A DNA stretch of 64,000 nt from positions 1 to 64,000 of the forward strand of contig JAKOXK010000030.1 in assembly GCA_029781035.1 (NCBI GenBank), read 5' to 3'. This document shows, piece by piece, positions 47,621 through 58,300 of this stretch (position 1 is the first letter of the stretch; every line of letters starts with the position of its first letter). The position numbers and the translations under genes are program-made. The notes beneath the pieces were generated by a model. The model saw only the letters and a list, made by a program, of their open reading frames with translations. It was not told where the DNA came from and did not search any database. Origin of the DNA: Armatimonadota bacterium (GTDB taxonomy: Bacteria > Armatimonadota > Fimbriimonadia > Fimbriimonadales > Fimbriimonadaceae).

Positions 47621-48562
47621 ATGCCATTAACCAAGGGAGACATTCCTGACCTCTTGCTGCCCGGACTCAAGACTGAGTTCGAAGCGGCGTATCGAGCCCA
47701 AATCGACGACAGCATTGCCGAGCAGATCGCTACCGTCGTCAGCACGACCATGCCCGTACAGAAGTACGCCTGGTTGGGTGCGACACCACCGATGCGGGAG
47801 TTCGTCGATGAACGACGGCCATCCGGCATGACCGAGTACGCGGTCTCGATCGAAGACAAGACGTTTGAGTCCACGATCGCTGTGGACCGCAAGGCGATCG
47901 AGGACGATCAGCTGGACCTCATACGGCTCCGGGTCCGCGACCTCGCGAGCCGGGTGACCCAGCACCGGCACCAGATCGTCGTCCAAGCCCTGTTGGGCGG
48001 TGGCTCGAGCACTGGCTACGACGGTGTCAGCTTCTTCAACGACACTCACCCTGGCTATGGTACGGCAACGTACTCGAACACGACGACCAGCGTCCTCTCC
48101 GCGACCAGCCTGGCGACGGCCGTGTCCACGATGATGCAACTTCCCGACGACACTGGGACGCCTCTCGGTGTGGTCCCCGACACTCTCGTCGTGGGGCCAG
48201 ACAGCATGTGGAACGCGATCGAACTGGTAGAGAGCCCGGTCGTGGTCTATAAGGGTACCGGCACGGTCGGCACCTCGCCTACCGACTACGTCAACTCGTT
48301 CCGAGGAAGGCTTCGGCTCATCGTCTCGCCCTACATCACGGGCCCGCAGGCGGATGCCTGGTTTCTGCTCGACACCAAGCGTCCGATCAAGGGAGTGATC
48401 CTCCAGCAGAGAAGCGACGTTCCTGTCGAGTTCACGGCGCTCGAGAGCCAGAGTGGCTCGGAGTCGGCCTTCTTGCGGGATCGCTACTTCTACGGCGTGC
48501 GCGCTCGTTACAACGTCGGTTACGGACTCTGGCAGGCGGCCTATGGTGGGAAACTTAGCTGA
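47621..48562 (+). CDS. Mu gpT-like major capsid protein (HK97 fold expected)
   Basis: LKTEFEAAYRAQ, FSLDTHP-like 'VSFFNDTHPGYG', PDTLVVGPDSMWNAIELVES, DAWFLLDTKRPIKGVILQQRSDVP typical of gpT proteins. Confidence 0.88.
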   Translation: MPLTKGDIPDLLLPGLKTEFEAAYRAQIDDSIAEQIATVVSTTMPVQKYAWLGATPPMREFVDERRPSGMTEYAVSIEDKTFESTIAVDRKAIEDDQLDLIRLRVRDLASRVTQHRHQIVVQALLGGGSSTGYDGVSFFNDTHPGYGTATYSNTTTSVLSATSLATAVSTMMQLPDDTGTPLGVVPDTLVVGPDSMWNAIELVESPVVVYKGTGTVGTSPTDYVNSFRGRLRLIVSPYITGPQADAWFLLDTKRPIKGVILQQRSDVPVEFTALESQSGSESAFLRDRYFYGVRARYNVGYGLWQAAYGGKLS

Positions 48563-48788
48563 CCTCGCCTTGTTGCTCAGTCTCGGCGGAACGCTGGGAG
48601 CGCTCGCCGGGATCTACGCCGCAGGAAAGCGCTTCGCCGACCACCTGAACGACTTGGCGACGACCGTCGAAGCGGTGTTGAAAGACCCGCGTCAAGCCGA
48701 CCTGTCCACCGTGGTCGCAAAGGCTAGGACCGTCGCGGCCGATGCCCGGAGCTTGCTTGGCATGATCAAGCAAGTCGTCCGGGCGTAG
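48543..48788 (+). CDS. Small membrane protein in phage head module
   Basis: ATG overlaps capsid stop; LADLALLLSLGGTLGALAGIYAAG TM then amphipathic helix. Confidence 0.6.
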   Translation: MVGNLADLALLLSLGGTLGALAGIYAAGKRFADHLNDLATTVEAVLKDPRQADLSTVVAKARTVAADARSLLGMIKQVVRA

Positions 48789-48871
48789 ACCGCCCAGGGG
48801 CGCACGGGCCAGCCGCCACGGCGAGCCCCAGCGCCTCGCTCTCGTCCACCGAGTTCCTCTTCACCCTCTCC

Positions 48872-49135
48872 ATGTCTCCGCACGAACTAATTCCGACCCT
48901 GGCCGGGTTCCTTGCCGCGGCCCTCGCCGTTCTCCGCCTCACTGTCAGTCAGTCCAAGGCCTTTACTGAACGTCTCTTGGCATTCTTCGAACATTCGCTC
49001 ACCCGCCAGGACGAGTCTATCGACTGCCTAAGCGCCGCCGTCACCGAGCTCAACCAAGGTGTCCGAGAGAACACGTTGCTCGTCCGCCAGGTCGCCGAAT
49101 GGCTCCAAGTCAGCACGCCGGTGGGGAGAGCCTGA
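48872..49135 (+). CDS. Small membrane-anchored coiled-coil protein in phage head module
   Basis: LIPTLAGFLAAALAVLRLTVS TM; helical heptad-like tail; ends one base before next ATG. Confidence 0.6.
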   Translation: MSPHELIPTLAGFLAAALAVLRLTVSQSKAFTERLLAFFEHSLTRQDESIDCLSAAVTELNQGVRENTLLVRQVAEWLQVSTPVGRA

Positions 49136-49555
49136 ATGAGCCTGGTCGTCACGACCGCCAAGGTCAAAGAAAAGGCGGGGCTCGCGACGTCTGACTACGA
49201 CACCTTGGTCGACAACTTGATTGCTGACTGGGTGCCCGCATTGGAGTTTGGGCTGGATCCGGCTGCCCTCGACGACACGGACAACACCGGGTTGCAGGCG
49301 ACCCTCAACCTCGGGGCCACCGAAGTCGTTGCCGGAGAGTTGCTGGCCCAGCTTGCGCGCGAGCCAGGCGGATCGGAGGTCATGTTCTTCGGCTGGCTCG
49401 AGGTTCGGCCCGCCTTTACTGACCTGGCAGACCCGTTTGGACTGAAGTCTCAGGGTTTCGCCCGGCTCGCTCCGTTTCAACGCTCAGAAGACAGTTTGCA
49501 GGCGTCTCCCGGTGTCCTCATGGGCGGTGTCCGCACCGAGGAATGTGCGACATGA
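49136..49555 (+). CDS. Phage head-tail adaptor/connector-like protein
   Basis: All-alpha N-terminus VTTAKVKEKAGLATSDYDTLVDNLIADWVPALEFGLD typical of gp6-like connectors; gene position. Confidence 0.6.
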   Translation: MSLVVTTAKVKEKAGLATSDYDTLVDNLIADWVPALEFGLDPAALDDTDNTGLQATLNLGATEVVAGELLAQLAREPGGSEVMFFGWLEVRPAFTDLADPFGLKSQGFARLAPFQRSEDSLQASPGVLMGGVRTEECAT

Positions 49556-49854
49556 CAGCTGCGCAAAGGCGGGTCAAGAGCCTCGTCGACAGGTACGGCG
49601 AGTCTTTCACGGTCGGCGCGACGACAGGCACAGGAGTGTTCACCAACGTGACAACGGGCAACGCCCACGCGTTCCTGACGACAAGCGAGATTGATGCGGC
49701 CGCCTTGCCGCTGTGGGTCTGCCTTGTCGCCCATGACGACGCGACGGCGGTCGGGGACACCGTCAGTTGGAACTCTCGCTCACTGACGGTCAAGAAGGTC
49801 GCCGAGGCCCGGTTCCTAACGGCTCTGACCGCGAAAATGCTGATCATGGACTGA
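49552..49854 (+). CDS. Phage head-closure/stopper-like protein
   Basis: Small beta-barrel-like protein, GDTVSWNSRSLTVKKVAEARF; ATGA overlap with the adaptor gene. Confidence 0.55.
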   Translation: MTAAQRRVKSLVDRYGESFTVGATTGTGVFTNVTTGNAHAFLTTSEIDAAALPLWVCLVAHDDATAVGDTVSWNSRSLTVKKVAEARFLTALTAKMLIMD

Positions 49855-50015
49855 AAAGGGCCCCTATCGAGCGGTGTACAGAGTGCGTGACTTGGACAGA
49901 TTACAGTAATTCTTCCTGGCGGAAAGGAGGACAAATCCTAACGAACGATGTTAGAATCTTCGGGCGCGGCCAGACAGCGGGTACCTCACGCCGGTCGCGT
50001 ACGAGAAATTGGTTC

Positions 50016-50048
50016 GGGGCCCTTTGAGAAAGGGTCCCAATTTTTTTT
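50016..50048 (+). terminator. Strong rho-independent terminator closing the phage head module
   Basis: ggggcccttt-gag-aaagggtccc followed by aattttttttgc. Confidence 0.85.
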
Positions 50049-50169
50049 GCGGGACACCATGCAGACCGTGGCCGCCGGAACGAGGCACGGGTCATGGCTC
50101 TGGACGGCGGCTCACAGAGAGCGAGCCGGATTCAGCCCCGGGCGTTAGGTTGAGTGGTAGTCTCCGGCG

Positions 50170-50613
50170 ATGAGAGGGAAAGGGGCCGCCTGGACGAGTT
50201 GGGCGGGCAGCCTACTGGCGGTGGCCCTCACGGTCGGACCCATCGCCTTCGCGCTCTGCTTGTTTGACTGGGCGTTTGTGAACGAGTACTCTGGCCCCGA
50301 AATCGACTTTCTGCTCGTGTTCGGTGTCCTGTTCGCGGGTGGATTCGTTGGAGTCTGTCTGGAACGGCTACGGCGCGACGAGCCTGCCGGGCGGCGGATC
50401 CGCGGTCGTTGGAGCCAGAGCCCTTCTTTGACGACACTGCTTGTCGTCGGTTGCGCTGGCGGCGTCGTGATTGGCAGTCACCTATGGCGCTCCATCCCGG
50501 CAGCCTCCAGCACTTTGGAGCTGACCGTGGCAGCCTGTCTCCTCGGCACGCTTGCTGGATTGGTCGTCAAGGCCACTCACGTCTTAGTCGTCCATGTCGT
50601 CCGCAGTGATTGA
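50170..50613 (+). CDS. Multi-TM hypothetical protein
   Basis: 147-aa ORF with four hydrophobic segments. Confidence 0.6.
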   Translation: MRGKGAAWTSWAGSLLAVALTVGPIAFALCLFDWAFVNEYSGPEIDFLLVFGVLFAGGFVGVCLERLRRDEPAGRRIRGRWSQSPSLTTLLVVGCAGGVVIGSHLWRSIPAASSTLELTVAACLLGTLAGLVVKATHVLVVHVVRSD

Positions 50614-50722
50614 GTTGGGCCAGGGTCACGACCCTCGTTTCATTGATGTCGACGACTTTGTAGCGTCGAATGTCTTTCGGTACCCCCGGACGCCCGCCTA
50701 GTTTTTTTCTCCCGGCATGAGG

Positions 50723-51278
50723 TCACTGCGTCAACCTCGAAGCTCGGGCGGACCTCAGTCGGGCCAACTCTTTCACGACCTCCTCGACCGACATGCTGGA
50801 GTTGTGCTTTCTGGGCACGTCGATCCGAAAAAAGGACTCGGCCGTCCAGCAACAGCACCCTATTCGCCTTAGAAGTGCCAGTGTCGACTTCGTACCAACT
50901 GCAGTCAACCCGGCCCTTGCTGATGTTGATCCGATAAACGTCAGCCTTCCAACGATGGGCGTCCTGGGACGACCCTGCCGGGTTCACGAACACGATGCAG
51001 TCCTGGACTACCTTCAATGGTAGTTCCGTCGGTTCGCCTGGTCGACCGGGAGGCGCGTCGACCGTCGTGAACACGTCGCCCTTGTGGAGCGCCTGGCCCC
51101 ACACCACTTCCTTGACGACCGCCGAACTCTCAGATTTGCCAGGTACTGCGCGGACGCACAACGTAGAGCTCTTTACGAGGGTGACTGCATCTATTGGTTT
51201 CAGTTTCGTGAGACAACCGAGGAGTGCCGTCAATGCACCCGTGCAAATGATCATGTTGGAGACCCCGCTCCTTGTCAC
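50723..51278 (-). pseudogene. Hypothetical protein gene with apparent -1 frameshift at an A6/T6 run
   Basis: Frame 1 (51278 to ~50834) ...DTGTSKANRVLLLDGRVLF joins frame 2 RIDVPRKHNSSMSVEEVVKELARLRSARASRLTQ* if one T of the run at 50828-50833 is skipped. Confidence 0.5.
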
Positions 51279-51353
51279 TGCAAGACGCGCTTTCGTCCTT
51301 TCCGGTTCAGACGAATGCCCTGAACGACGGTTCGTCGAGGTGAGCGATGGGAA

Positions 51354-52073
51354 TCACTGGGGATCGCTCCTAGCTGTTGGCTTGTCGACCGTCTTGCTGG
51401 GTGCGGCGAACCACCATCCGCGCACAAGAACGGCGGGCAGACCCAGCGTGATGCTTGGCAGGCGTTGACCGTTTCGGCGTCGGAACAAGGTCAGGGACTG
51501 GTCAGTCTGCTTGGCCACTTCAGTGACGTCCTCAAAGACTTCGCCGAACTCCAGGGATCGCGGACCGAACCGGTAGACGAACGATCGGGGATCACTGACT
51601 GCGTCGCTCAGGTTGACCTGGCCCATCAGGACATCGCCCAAAGCCACGGACTCGCGCCCGCCGAGCTGACCGTCGAACCTGCCTTTGGGCACCAGGTGGG
51701 CGACGCCGCTCTTGATCCCGATGAAGAATGGCTCATAGAAAATGTCAGCAACATTAACCAGCGCTACAAGCTGGTTTCCTGCCCGGAACAGGCGGTCTTG
51801 AATACCGTAGTCGAGTGGTGCTACCGGCAGGCGCAACAGGCGGTGAGTGCGGCCCTGCCGCCGAACAGTAAGATAGACGGCGTAGTGGCCGCCGCGATAA
51901 TGCCGGCTCAAAGAGTACGGCGCGGCCGATAGGCTGGTGGGCTGGGAGTTTGGCTGTGCGGGCGCGCAGCATGGGCCGACAGCAAACAAGGCCGAGGCCA
52001 GGAGCGCGCCCTTGCGTTGAAGGGCTCTGTCTGGCCCGCAGTGGCGTGGTTTTGTGCGGCCGGAGGTTTCCAT
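51354..52073 (-). CDS. Hypothetical secreted protein
   Basis: METSGRTKPRHCGPDRALQRKGALLASALFAVGPCCAPAQ then a beta-rich domain; ORF extends to 52310 but upstream part looks non-coding. Confidence 0.5.
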   Translation of the reverse strand: METSGRTKPRHCGPDRALQRKGALLASALFAVGPCCAPAQPNSQPTSLSAAPYSLSRHYRGGHYAVYLTVRRQGRTHRLLRLPVAPLDYGIQDRLFRAGNQLVALVNVADIFYEPFFIGIKSGVAHLVPKGRFDGQLGGRESVALGDVLMGQVNLSDAVSDPRSFVYRFGPRSLEFGEVFEDVTEVAKQTDQSLTLFRRRNGQRLPSITLGLPAVLVRGWWFAAPSKTVDKPTARSDPQ

Positions 52074-52344
52074 CCGTGTCTCTAGTGTATCGTTGCCGGG
52101 TTCCGACGGTCCCTGACCCAGCGGCAGGGCCCGCGGTCGATGTCGACATGGGCCTGATCCGTCCGCCCAACCAGCACGGCCATCCGTTTGCCCCCATTTG
52201 AGACGAATCGTGTGGCATAGCAGTGTTCCCTGACTCTGGAGGACGCTTGCTCTGCCGGTGGCGGATTTGCCAACTTGGCCGCCCGGCGGGCGGGAGAGGG
52301 AATAGCGCATAATCCAGCTTCAGGGCGCAACGCTCCCCAGCGCC

Positions 52345-53850
52345 ATGAAAAAGATCCTCGTCATCGGCAGCGGGCCGATCATCATCGGGCAGGCGGCCGA
52401 GTTCGACTACGCCGGTTCGCAGGCCTGCAAGTCTCTCCGCGAAGAGGGCTACGAAGTCGTCTTGATCAACTCGAATCCAGCGACGATCATGACGGACGAA
52501 GAAACGGCCGATGCTGTCTACATCGAGCCGCTGACCCCCGCCTTCTGCGAGCGGGTCATTGCTCGCGAGCGGCCCGACGGACTCTTGCCGACGTTGGGCG
52601 GCCAGACCGGACTCAACCTTGCATCCCAGTTGGCCGACCTCGGCATTTTGGAGAAGTACGGCGTGAAGTTGCTCGGCACCCAGCTCGACGCGATCAAGAA
52701 GGCCGAGGACCGCGAGTTGTTCCGCTCCCTCATGAGGCAGATCAAAGAGCCGGTTCCTGAGAGCTGGATCGTCGAGAGTGACGCCGACCTCGAGGCCATC
52801 TTGGACGTCGTCCCCTACCCCTGCATCATTCGTCCCGCCTACACCCTGGGCGGCACTGGTGGCGGCATCGCGAACAACCGCGAAGAGCTTTGGGAGACGG
52901 GCCGCAAGGGGCTGAAGCTCTCCATGCGCAGCCAGCTCATGGTTGAGCGTTCACTCCTTGGATGGAAGGAGGTCGAGTACGAGGTGATGCGCGACGGCAA
53001 GGGCAACTGCATCACGGTCTGCAACATGGAGAACCTCGACCCGATGGGTGTGCACACCGGCGACTCCATCGTGGTCGCGCCGAGCCAGACGTTGAGCGAC
53101 ATCGAGTACCACATGCTGCGGACAGCGTCGCTCAAGATCATCCAAGCGCTGGGAATCGAAGGGGGCTGTAACGTCCAACTGGCCGTCAACCCCGATAGCT
53201 TCGACTACTACGTCATCGAGGTCAATCCGCGCGTTTCCCGGTCGTCAGCCCTGGCGAGCAAAGCGACGGGGTATCCCATCGCGCGAGTCGCGGCCAAGAT
53301 CGCGGTGGGCAAGACTCTCGATGAGATCGAGAACGCGGTCACGAAGACGACGAAGGCCTGCTTCGAGCCAGCGTTGGACTACTGCGTCGTGAAGATTCCA
53401 CGATGGCCGTTTGACAAGTTCACGACAGGCGACCGGTTCCTCTCGACGCAGATGAAAGCGACAGGAGAAGTCATGGCTATCGACCGGAGCTTCGAAGCCG
53501 CCTTGATGAAGGCTGTCCGCGGACTGGAGGTGAAGGCAAAGGACCTCCGCCACCCCGCGATTGAGGCCCTGGATGACGAATCGCTTCGGTCAGCCTTGCG
53601 CCGACCGACCGACGAGCGGCTTTGGGTGCTGGCAGAAGCCCTGAGGCGAGGATGGTCTCATACCGAGGTCCACCGCCTGAGCCGGGTGGACAAGTGGTTC
53701 CTAGAGAAGATCTCACACCTGGTCGTAGAAGGCTCATTCGAGTCGACTCCTGGTCGCACCGTCTACAAAATGGTGGACACGTGCGCAGGAGAGTTCGAGT
53801 CGCATACGCCCTATTTTTATTCGACACAAGGTCAGTCGCACGACGCCTGA
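52345..53850 (+). CDS. carB: Carbamoyl-phosphate synthase large subunit, N-terminal half only (carboxyphosphate and oligomerisation domains)
   Basis: [99 protein letters not shown]; ends at [25 protein letters not shown]. Confidence 0.95.
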   Translation: MKKILVIGSGPIIIGQAAEFDYAGSQACKSLREEGYEVVLINSNPATIMTDEETADAVYIEPLTPAFCERVIARERPDGLLPTLGGQTGLNLASQLADLGILEKYGVKLLGTQLDAIKKAEDRELFRSLMRQIKEPVPESWIVESDADLEAILDVVPYPCIIRPAYTLGGTGGGIANNREELWETGRKGLKLSMRSQLMVERSLLGWKEVEYEVMRDGKGNCITVCNMENLDPMGVHTGDSIVVAPSQTLSDIEYHMLRTASLKIIQALGIEGGCNVQLAVNPDSFDYYVIEVNPRVSRSSALASKATGYPIARVAAKIAVGKTLDEIENAVTKTTKACFEPALDYCVVKIPRWPFDKFTTGDRFLSTQMKATGEVMAIDRSFEAALMKAVRGLEVKAKDLRHPAIEALDDESLRSALRRPTDERLWVLAEALRRGWSHTEVHRLSRVDKWFLEKISHLVVEGSFESTPGRTVYKMVDTCAGEFESHTPYFYSTQGQSHDA

Positions 53851-53920
53851 AAACATTGCTTGCCGCTCGGCGTCATTAGACGTGAAACCGTGATAGGATT
53901 CACGGTGAGAGAGGGCAGAC

Positions 53921-55300
53921 TTGAATTCAGTCGCGTTATGGGTGGTCTTGGTCTCGACGGCCGTCTTAGTCTTCTTGTTTGTGCGGCAGGCCACGGGCCA
54001 GCCAAAACGGGTCTGGGACTCGCTGGTGCTCATGGTCGTGGGGGCAGGCTTGGCCGCGGCAGCTTGGAAACTGGACTCACTCGGAGCGTGGAAGACGCCG
54101 GTCATCGGCTTCGCCTCAGGACTGGCGGTCGCGGCAGCGCTCCTTGATTTCACGGATTCGGAGCACCCCACCTGGGCGGGGGCCCCCCTCGGACTCGCGG
54201 CCATTGCATTCGCAGTCTTACCCGGGCTGGGGGTGACCGACCCTCTTCTCTATCTCGGCGGCGCGGCTGGAGCGGCGGCGGCGGGTGCGGTCACCACGCT
54301 GTCCGGTCGGTCTTCGGCATCGATGGCGTTTGTCGTGTGCCTGCTCATCGCCTACGCGGTGGGAAAGCTCGCCCCCGAAGGCACACCGAGCGACACCCAG
54401 TTTGCCGTACTCACCGTTTTTGGTTCCGCGCTCTTGTCGACCATCCTGGGAGAAGGACTCGGAGCGCTGACCAAGAATGGCCGGTTTCCGTGGCCTAAGC
54501 CTGGTACGGGCCTGTTAATGACCCTGATGCTAGTGATCTTGACGTCGAAGCAGCAGTCGATGCCGGAACTGGCGATGATCGTTCCAGGCGCCAGCCTAGT
54601 CGCCGTGGTGTTGGCTGTGGCCCTCGGCAGCAAAGATGATTCGGATCCCCTCAAAGCCGTGTTCGGCGCGATGGTGTGGCTTGCGGTGGGAGCCGCCGCG
54701 TTCAGCTTTGGTAAGAGCTATGGACTCGCACTAGCTGGCCTCTCAGGAGTCTGCGCGACGCTCATTTCAGGCAACCGCCGAGCCATCGCGATGATGGCTC
54801 CCTTGTTCGGGCTCCTCATGGTCCGACTGGGACGGAACCTCTTCCCCGACATGAGCCAGGCTTTCGACATCGGACAGCACTACGCCCTGATCGGATTCCT
54901 GGCTGGCGTGCTGCTCCCGGTCGGACTCCTTTCGGCGGGCGCGAAGTGTCGCCAGGCGGGCCAGGTCTTGGGCCGGGGCGCTGTACTAGGATACGGGCTC
55001 GCTGCGCTCGGTAGTATCGCGTTGGCGGTCGCTTTCCTCGGTTCAAAGGGAGCTAATGGAATGCTCGTCGGTCTCTCGGTCGGGCCTGTCGTCGGCGTCG
55101 TGTTGACTCACAGCCCAGCAGCAGCGGGGACGGGGCTCGGGCTTGGCGGATGGTGTCTCGCGGCGATCGGTTCGCTCAGTAGCTCGGAAGACTTGACGCG
55201 CGGAGACAAGGCGCGGCTCTTGGCCGTCTATGGACTCGCCATCCTCGTGGTCGCGGTCGTCGCCTCGATATTGGGACGTCCCAAGAAGGAAGAAGCGTGA
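53921..55300 (+). CDS. Polytopic membrane protein of unknown function
   Basis: 459 aa, about 12 or more hydrophobic segments; TTG start; stop overlaps the A2M start. Confidence 0.75.
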   Translation: MNSVALWVVLVSTAVLVFLFVRQATGQPKRVWDSLVLMVVGAGLAAAAWKLDSLGAWKTPVIGFASGLAVAAALLDFTDSEHPTWAGAPLGLAAIAFAVLPGLGVTDPLLYLGGAAGAAAAGAVTTLSGRSSASMAFVVCLLIAYAVGKLAPEGTPSDTQFAVLTVFGSALLSTILGEGLGALTKNGRFPWPKPGTGLLMTLMLVILTSKQQSMPELAMIVPGASLVAVVLAVALGSKDDSDPLKAVFGAMVWLAVGAAAFSFGKSYGLALAGLSGVCATLISGNRRAIAMMAPLFGLLMVRLGRNLFPDMSQAFDIGQHYALIGFLAGVLLPVGLLSAGAKCRQAGQVLGRGAVLGYGLAALGSIALAVAFLGSKGANGMLVGLSVGPVVGVVLTHSPAAAGTGLGLGGWCLAAIGSLSSSEDLTRGDKARLLAVYGLAILVVAVVASILGRPKKEEA

Positions 55301-58300
55301 TGTCGGACGGAAAGGGAACTTGGCTGGCAGGTGCGGTGGGCACGCTGGTGATGGCCGTGCTGTTGGGCAGTGTCTTGAGTTTTGGCGCAACGGTCGAGGT
55401 GCCCATGGGCGGACTCAAGGGCACCGTCACCATGAAGGAGAACGGCAGGGCTTTGCCAAACGCCGAGGTGATCGCGCTCGCCAAGTTCGACCTGCCCGAA
55501 GGGGTGACGACCCATTGGACGACCCGCACGAAGAGCGACGGGTCGTTCACGTTCCATGGGTTGCCGGCGGGTGCCTATGAGATCGACGCCTATGGAAAAG
55601 CCCACCATAATCAAGACCGCTGCGTCGCGATCGTCTCGGAAGGTAAGTCGTCGACTGAGGAAATCAAGACCGACCGAACTCTGCCTGACGTCGATCTACA
55701 GGTCAATCAGCGCGTGTTCCTGCCGGACGAGAAGCCGGACATTACGATTTCGGGATACACAGACTCTCCTACAGCTGACGTCCGTGTGTACTCAGTGCCG
55801 TTTGAGAGTGTCTTCAACAAGAAGTCGCCCGAGAACCTCGTTCGTTCGGTCTTTGAGAACCAGAACGAGTCCGATCCGGCGAAGATCGCGGGTCTTGAGT
55901 CCGTCTGGACACAATCGTACAAGCTGAACAGCAAGGACGTTGAGGGCCATTTTGTCGAGCAAGCGCACCTCGCTCCTCTTCCCGAAGGGATGTATCTGGT
56001 TCGGGCCAGCATCGGCGAATACGTCCGGTACGGGTGGCTGACGGTCTCAAAAATCGCGCTCGTCTCCAAGATCGGCAAACGGGATTGCCTAGCCTTCGTG
56101 ACCGACCTCAAGTCTGGGACGCCGGTTGCAGGAATCCCCGTATCGTATGCAAAGGGCTCGTCTTCCGTCTCGGCAGGCAAGACCGGCCCTGACGGGCTGT
56201 TGCGGTTCCCGTACACGGCCCCAGATGCTCCGAGCATCTTCTTCGCCCAAAGTGGTAACTCGCGAGCGATCACTTGGTCTTACGGCGGGAACGAAGACCA
56301 CGAAGGGAAGACCGTGCTGTGGGCGCAGACCGACCGGCCCGTGTACCGGCCCGGAGACCGCGTGCAGTACAAAGTCGTCGCCAGGGACACTGTCGGCGAC
56401 GGTTACCAGGTCTCACGCGGTCCATTACACATCACGATCAAGGATCCGGACGAAGTCACGGTGACGGAACAGACTGTGACCTTGTCTGCCGACGGAATGG
56501 CCAGCGGTCAGTTCCAGACCGATGCTGAGGCCCTGCCCGGTGACTATGAGATTACGATGGAGCATGGCGACAGCCAAGAGACTCATTATGTGAGCATTGT
56601 CAGCTACCGAAAGCCCGAGTACCGCGTGACAGTCAAGGCCGAGAGGAAAAGCTACATTCGCGGCGAGTTCGCGCACTTCAAGGTCCATGTCGAAACGTAC
56701 ACCGGCGAGCCGGCTGTCGGCGCCAACCTCACCGCCACCTTGTACCGAGCGCCGTATTGGGACTACTCCCCGTTCGATGACGAGAATAGCTACGAAGAAG
56801 ACGACACAGAGACCGACTACTACGGCGACTTCGTCCGCGATCTAGACGGGATTACGGACGAAAACGGCGACTATTCCGTCTCGGTTCCTACGACGGACGC
56901 CAAATGGGAGAAGGAGAACCTCACTGACGCTGATCTGACTCTGGAGGCCTCCGTCCAAGACGCACGAGGTACCGCAGTCGACGGGCATGCCTCAACCCTG
57001 GTGACACGGGGTGAGTTCGACATCAGTGTCGACGCCGACCGCTACATTGTGAGCCCAGGGGAGAAGGTGAAGGCCAGGATCAAGGCCACTTGGAACGCCG
57101 ATGACAGCCCCGTTGCTGGACTTGAAGTGGCCGTCAAGGGTGGACATCTTCGCTGGCTGCACGAAGACACCGTCTTTGTCCAAGAAAACCAGCAAACCGT
57201 CAGGCTCGACCAAAACGGTGAAGCGAGTGTCGAGCTCACCGCTCAGGAGACCGCCATGTATCAGGTCGACGTCTCGGCAGTCGACCGACGAGGGAACTCA
57301 GTCGAGTCACAACTTCAGTGTTGGGTCGACACAGGCTCATTCGACTATGAGGGTCCGACGCCGGACATGCAGCTGACGCTCGACAAGGAGTCATACGATC
57401 CATCGGACGCGGCCAAGTTGCTCATTCGGACCCAGCACCCTGGCGGTGTCGCCTTGCTGACAGTCGAGGCAGACGGCATCCTGTCGACACGCACAGTCTC
57501 CCTTGAGCACAATGCGACGACGGTCGAACTGACCGGTTTGGAGAAGTATTCACCCAATGCGATCATCGCCATCTCCTATGTGCGAGACAAGGAGTACTAC
57601 GAGGCCCAAAGGAACATCAACGTGTCTCTGGCGTTGAAGAAGCTCCAAGTCACGGTCACGCCCGATGTGAGTACCGTTCTGCCCGGTGGGCAAGTCCGAT
57701 ACACCGTTTCCACCAAGGATTCATCAGGCCGGCCAGTAAGGGCCAACGTAGCGGTCGGAGTCGTCGACGAGTCGGTCTTCGCGATTGCGGAGGACCGCAA
57801 TGACCCGATCACCAGTTTCTATCCTCGACGCTGGAGCTCGGTGACGACTTCGTATTCGTTCCCGATGCTGTACATGGACGGCGAGGACAAAAACCCGCAC
57901 GCAGTCCGAATCAGGAAGAAGTTCGAAGACACGGCCTATTGGAACCCTAATGTCGAGACCGACACGAACGGCATGGCCGAGGTGACGGTGCGACTCCCTG
58001 ACAACTTGACCGAATGGAGAGCGACGGCCACCGCATTTACGGACGACACGCAGATCGGCAAGACGAAGTCCTCGGTGGTAGTCAAGAAGGACGTCATGGC
58101 GAGGCTGAGCCTTCCTTCGTTCTTAGTCGAGGGCGACACTCAGACGATCGCGGGCCGGGTTTCGAACACAACGGGCTCCATGATGCCCATGACGGTGAAA
58201 CTCACGCTCGACAATGCGGACATCGTCGAAGGTGCACCGGATCGTCAGGCCGACGTGGGAGCCAATGGAACGCGTGAATTCGTGTGGAAGATCCGGCCAA

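Noticed and set aside
46220-49854. Complete prophage
   Set aside because: No terminase, portal, tail, lysis, replication or integrase genes on either side within the window
52345-55300. carB truncation as a simple frameshift
   Set aside because: The sequence after the stop encodes an unrelated polytopic membrane protein in every respect; no C-terminal CarB motifs found in any frame of the window
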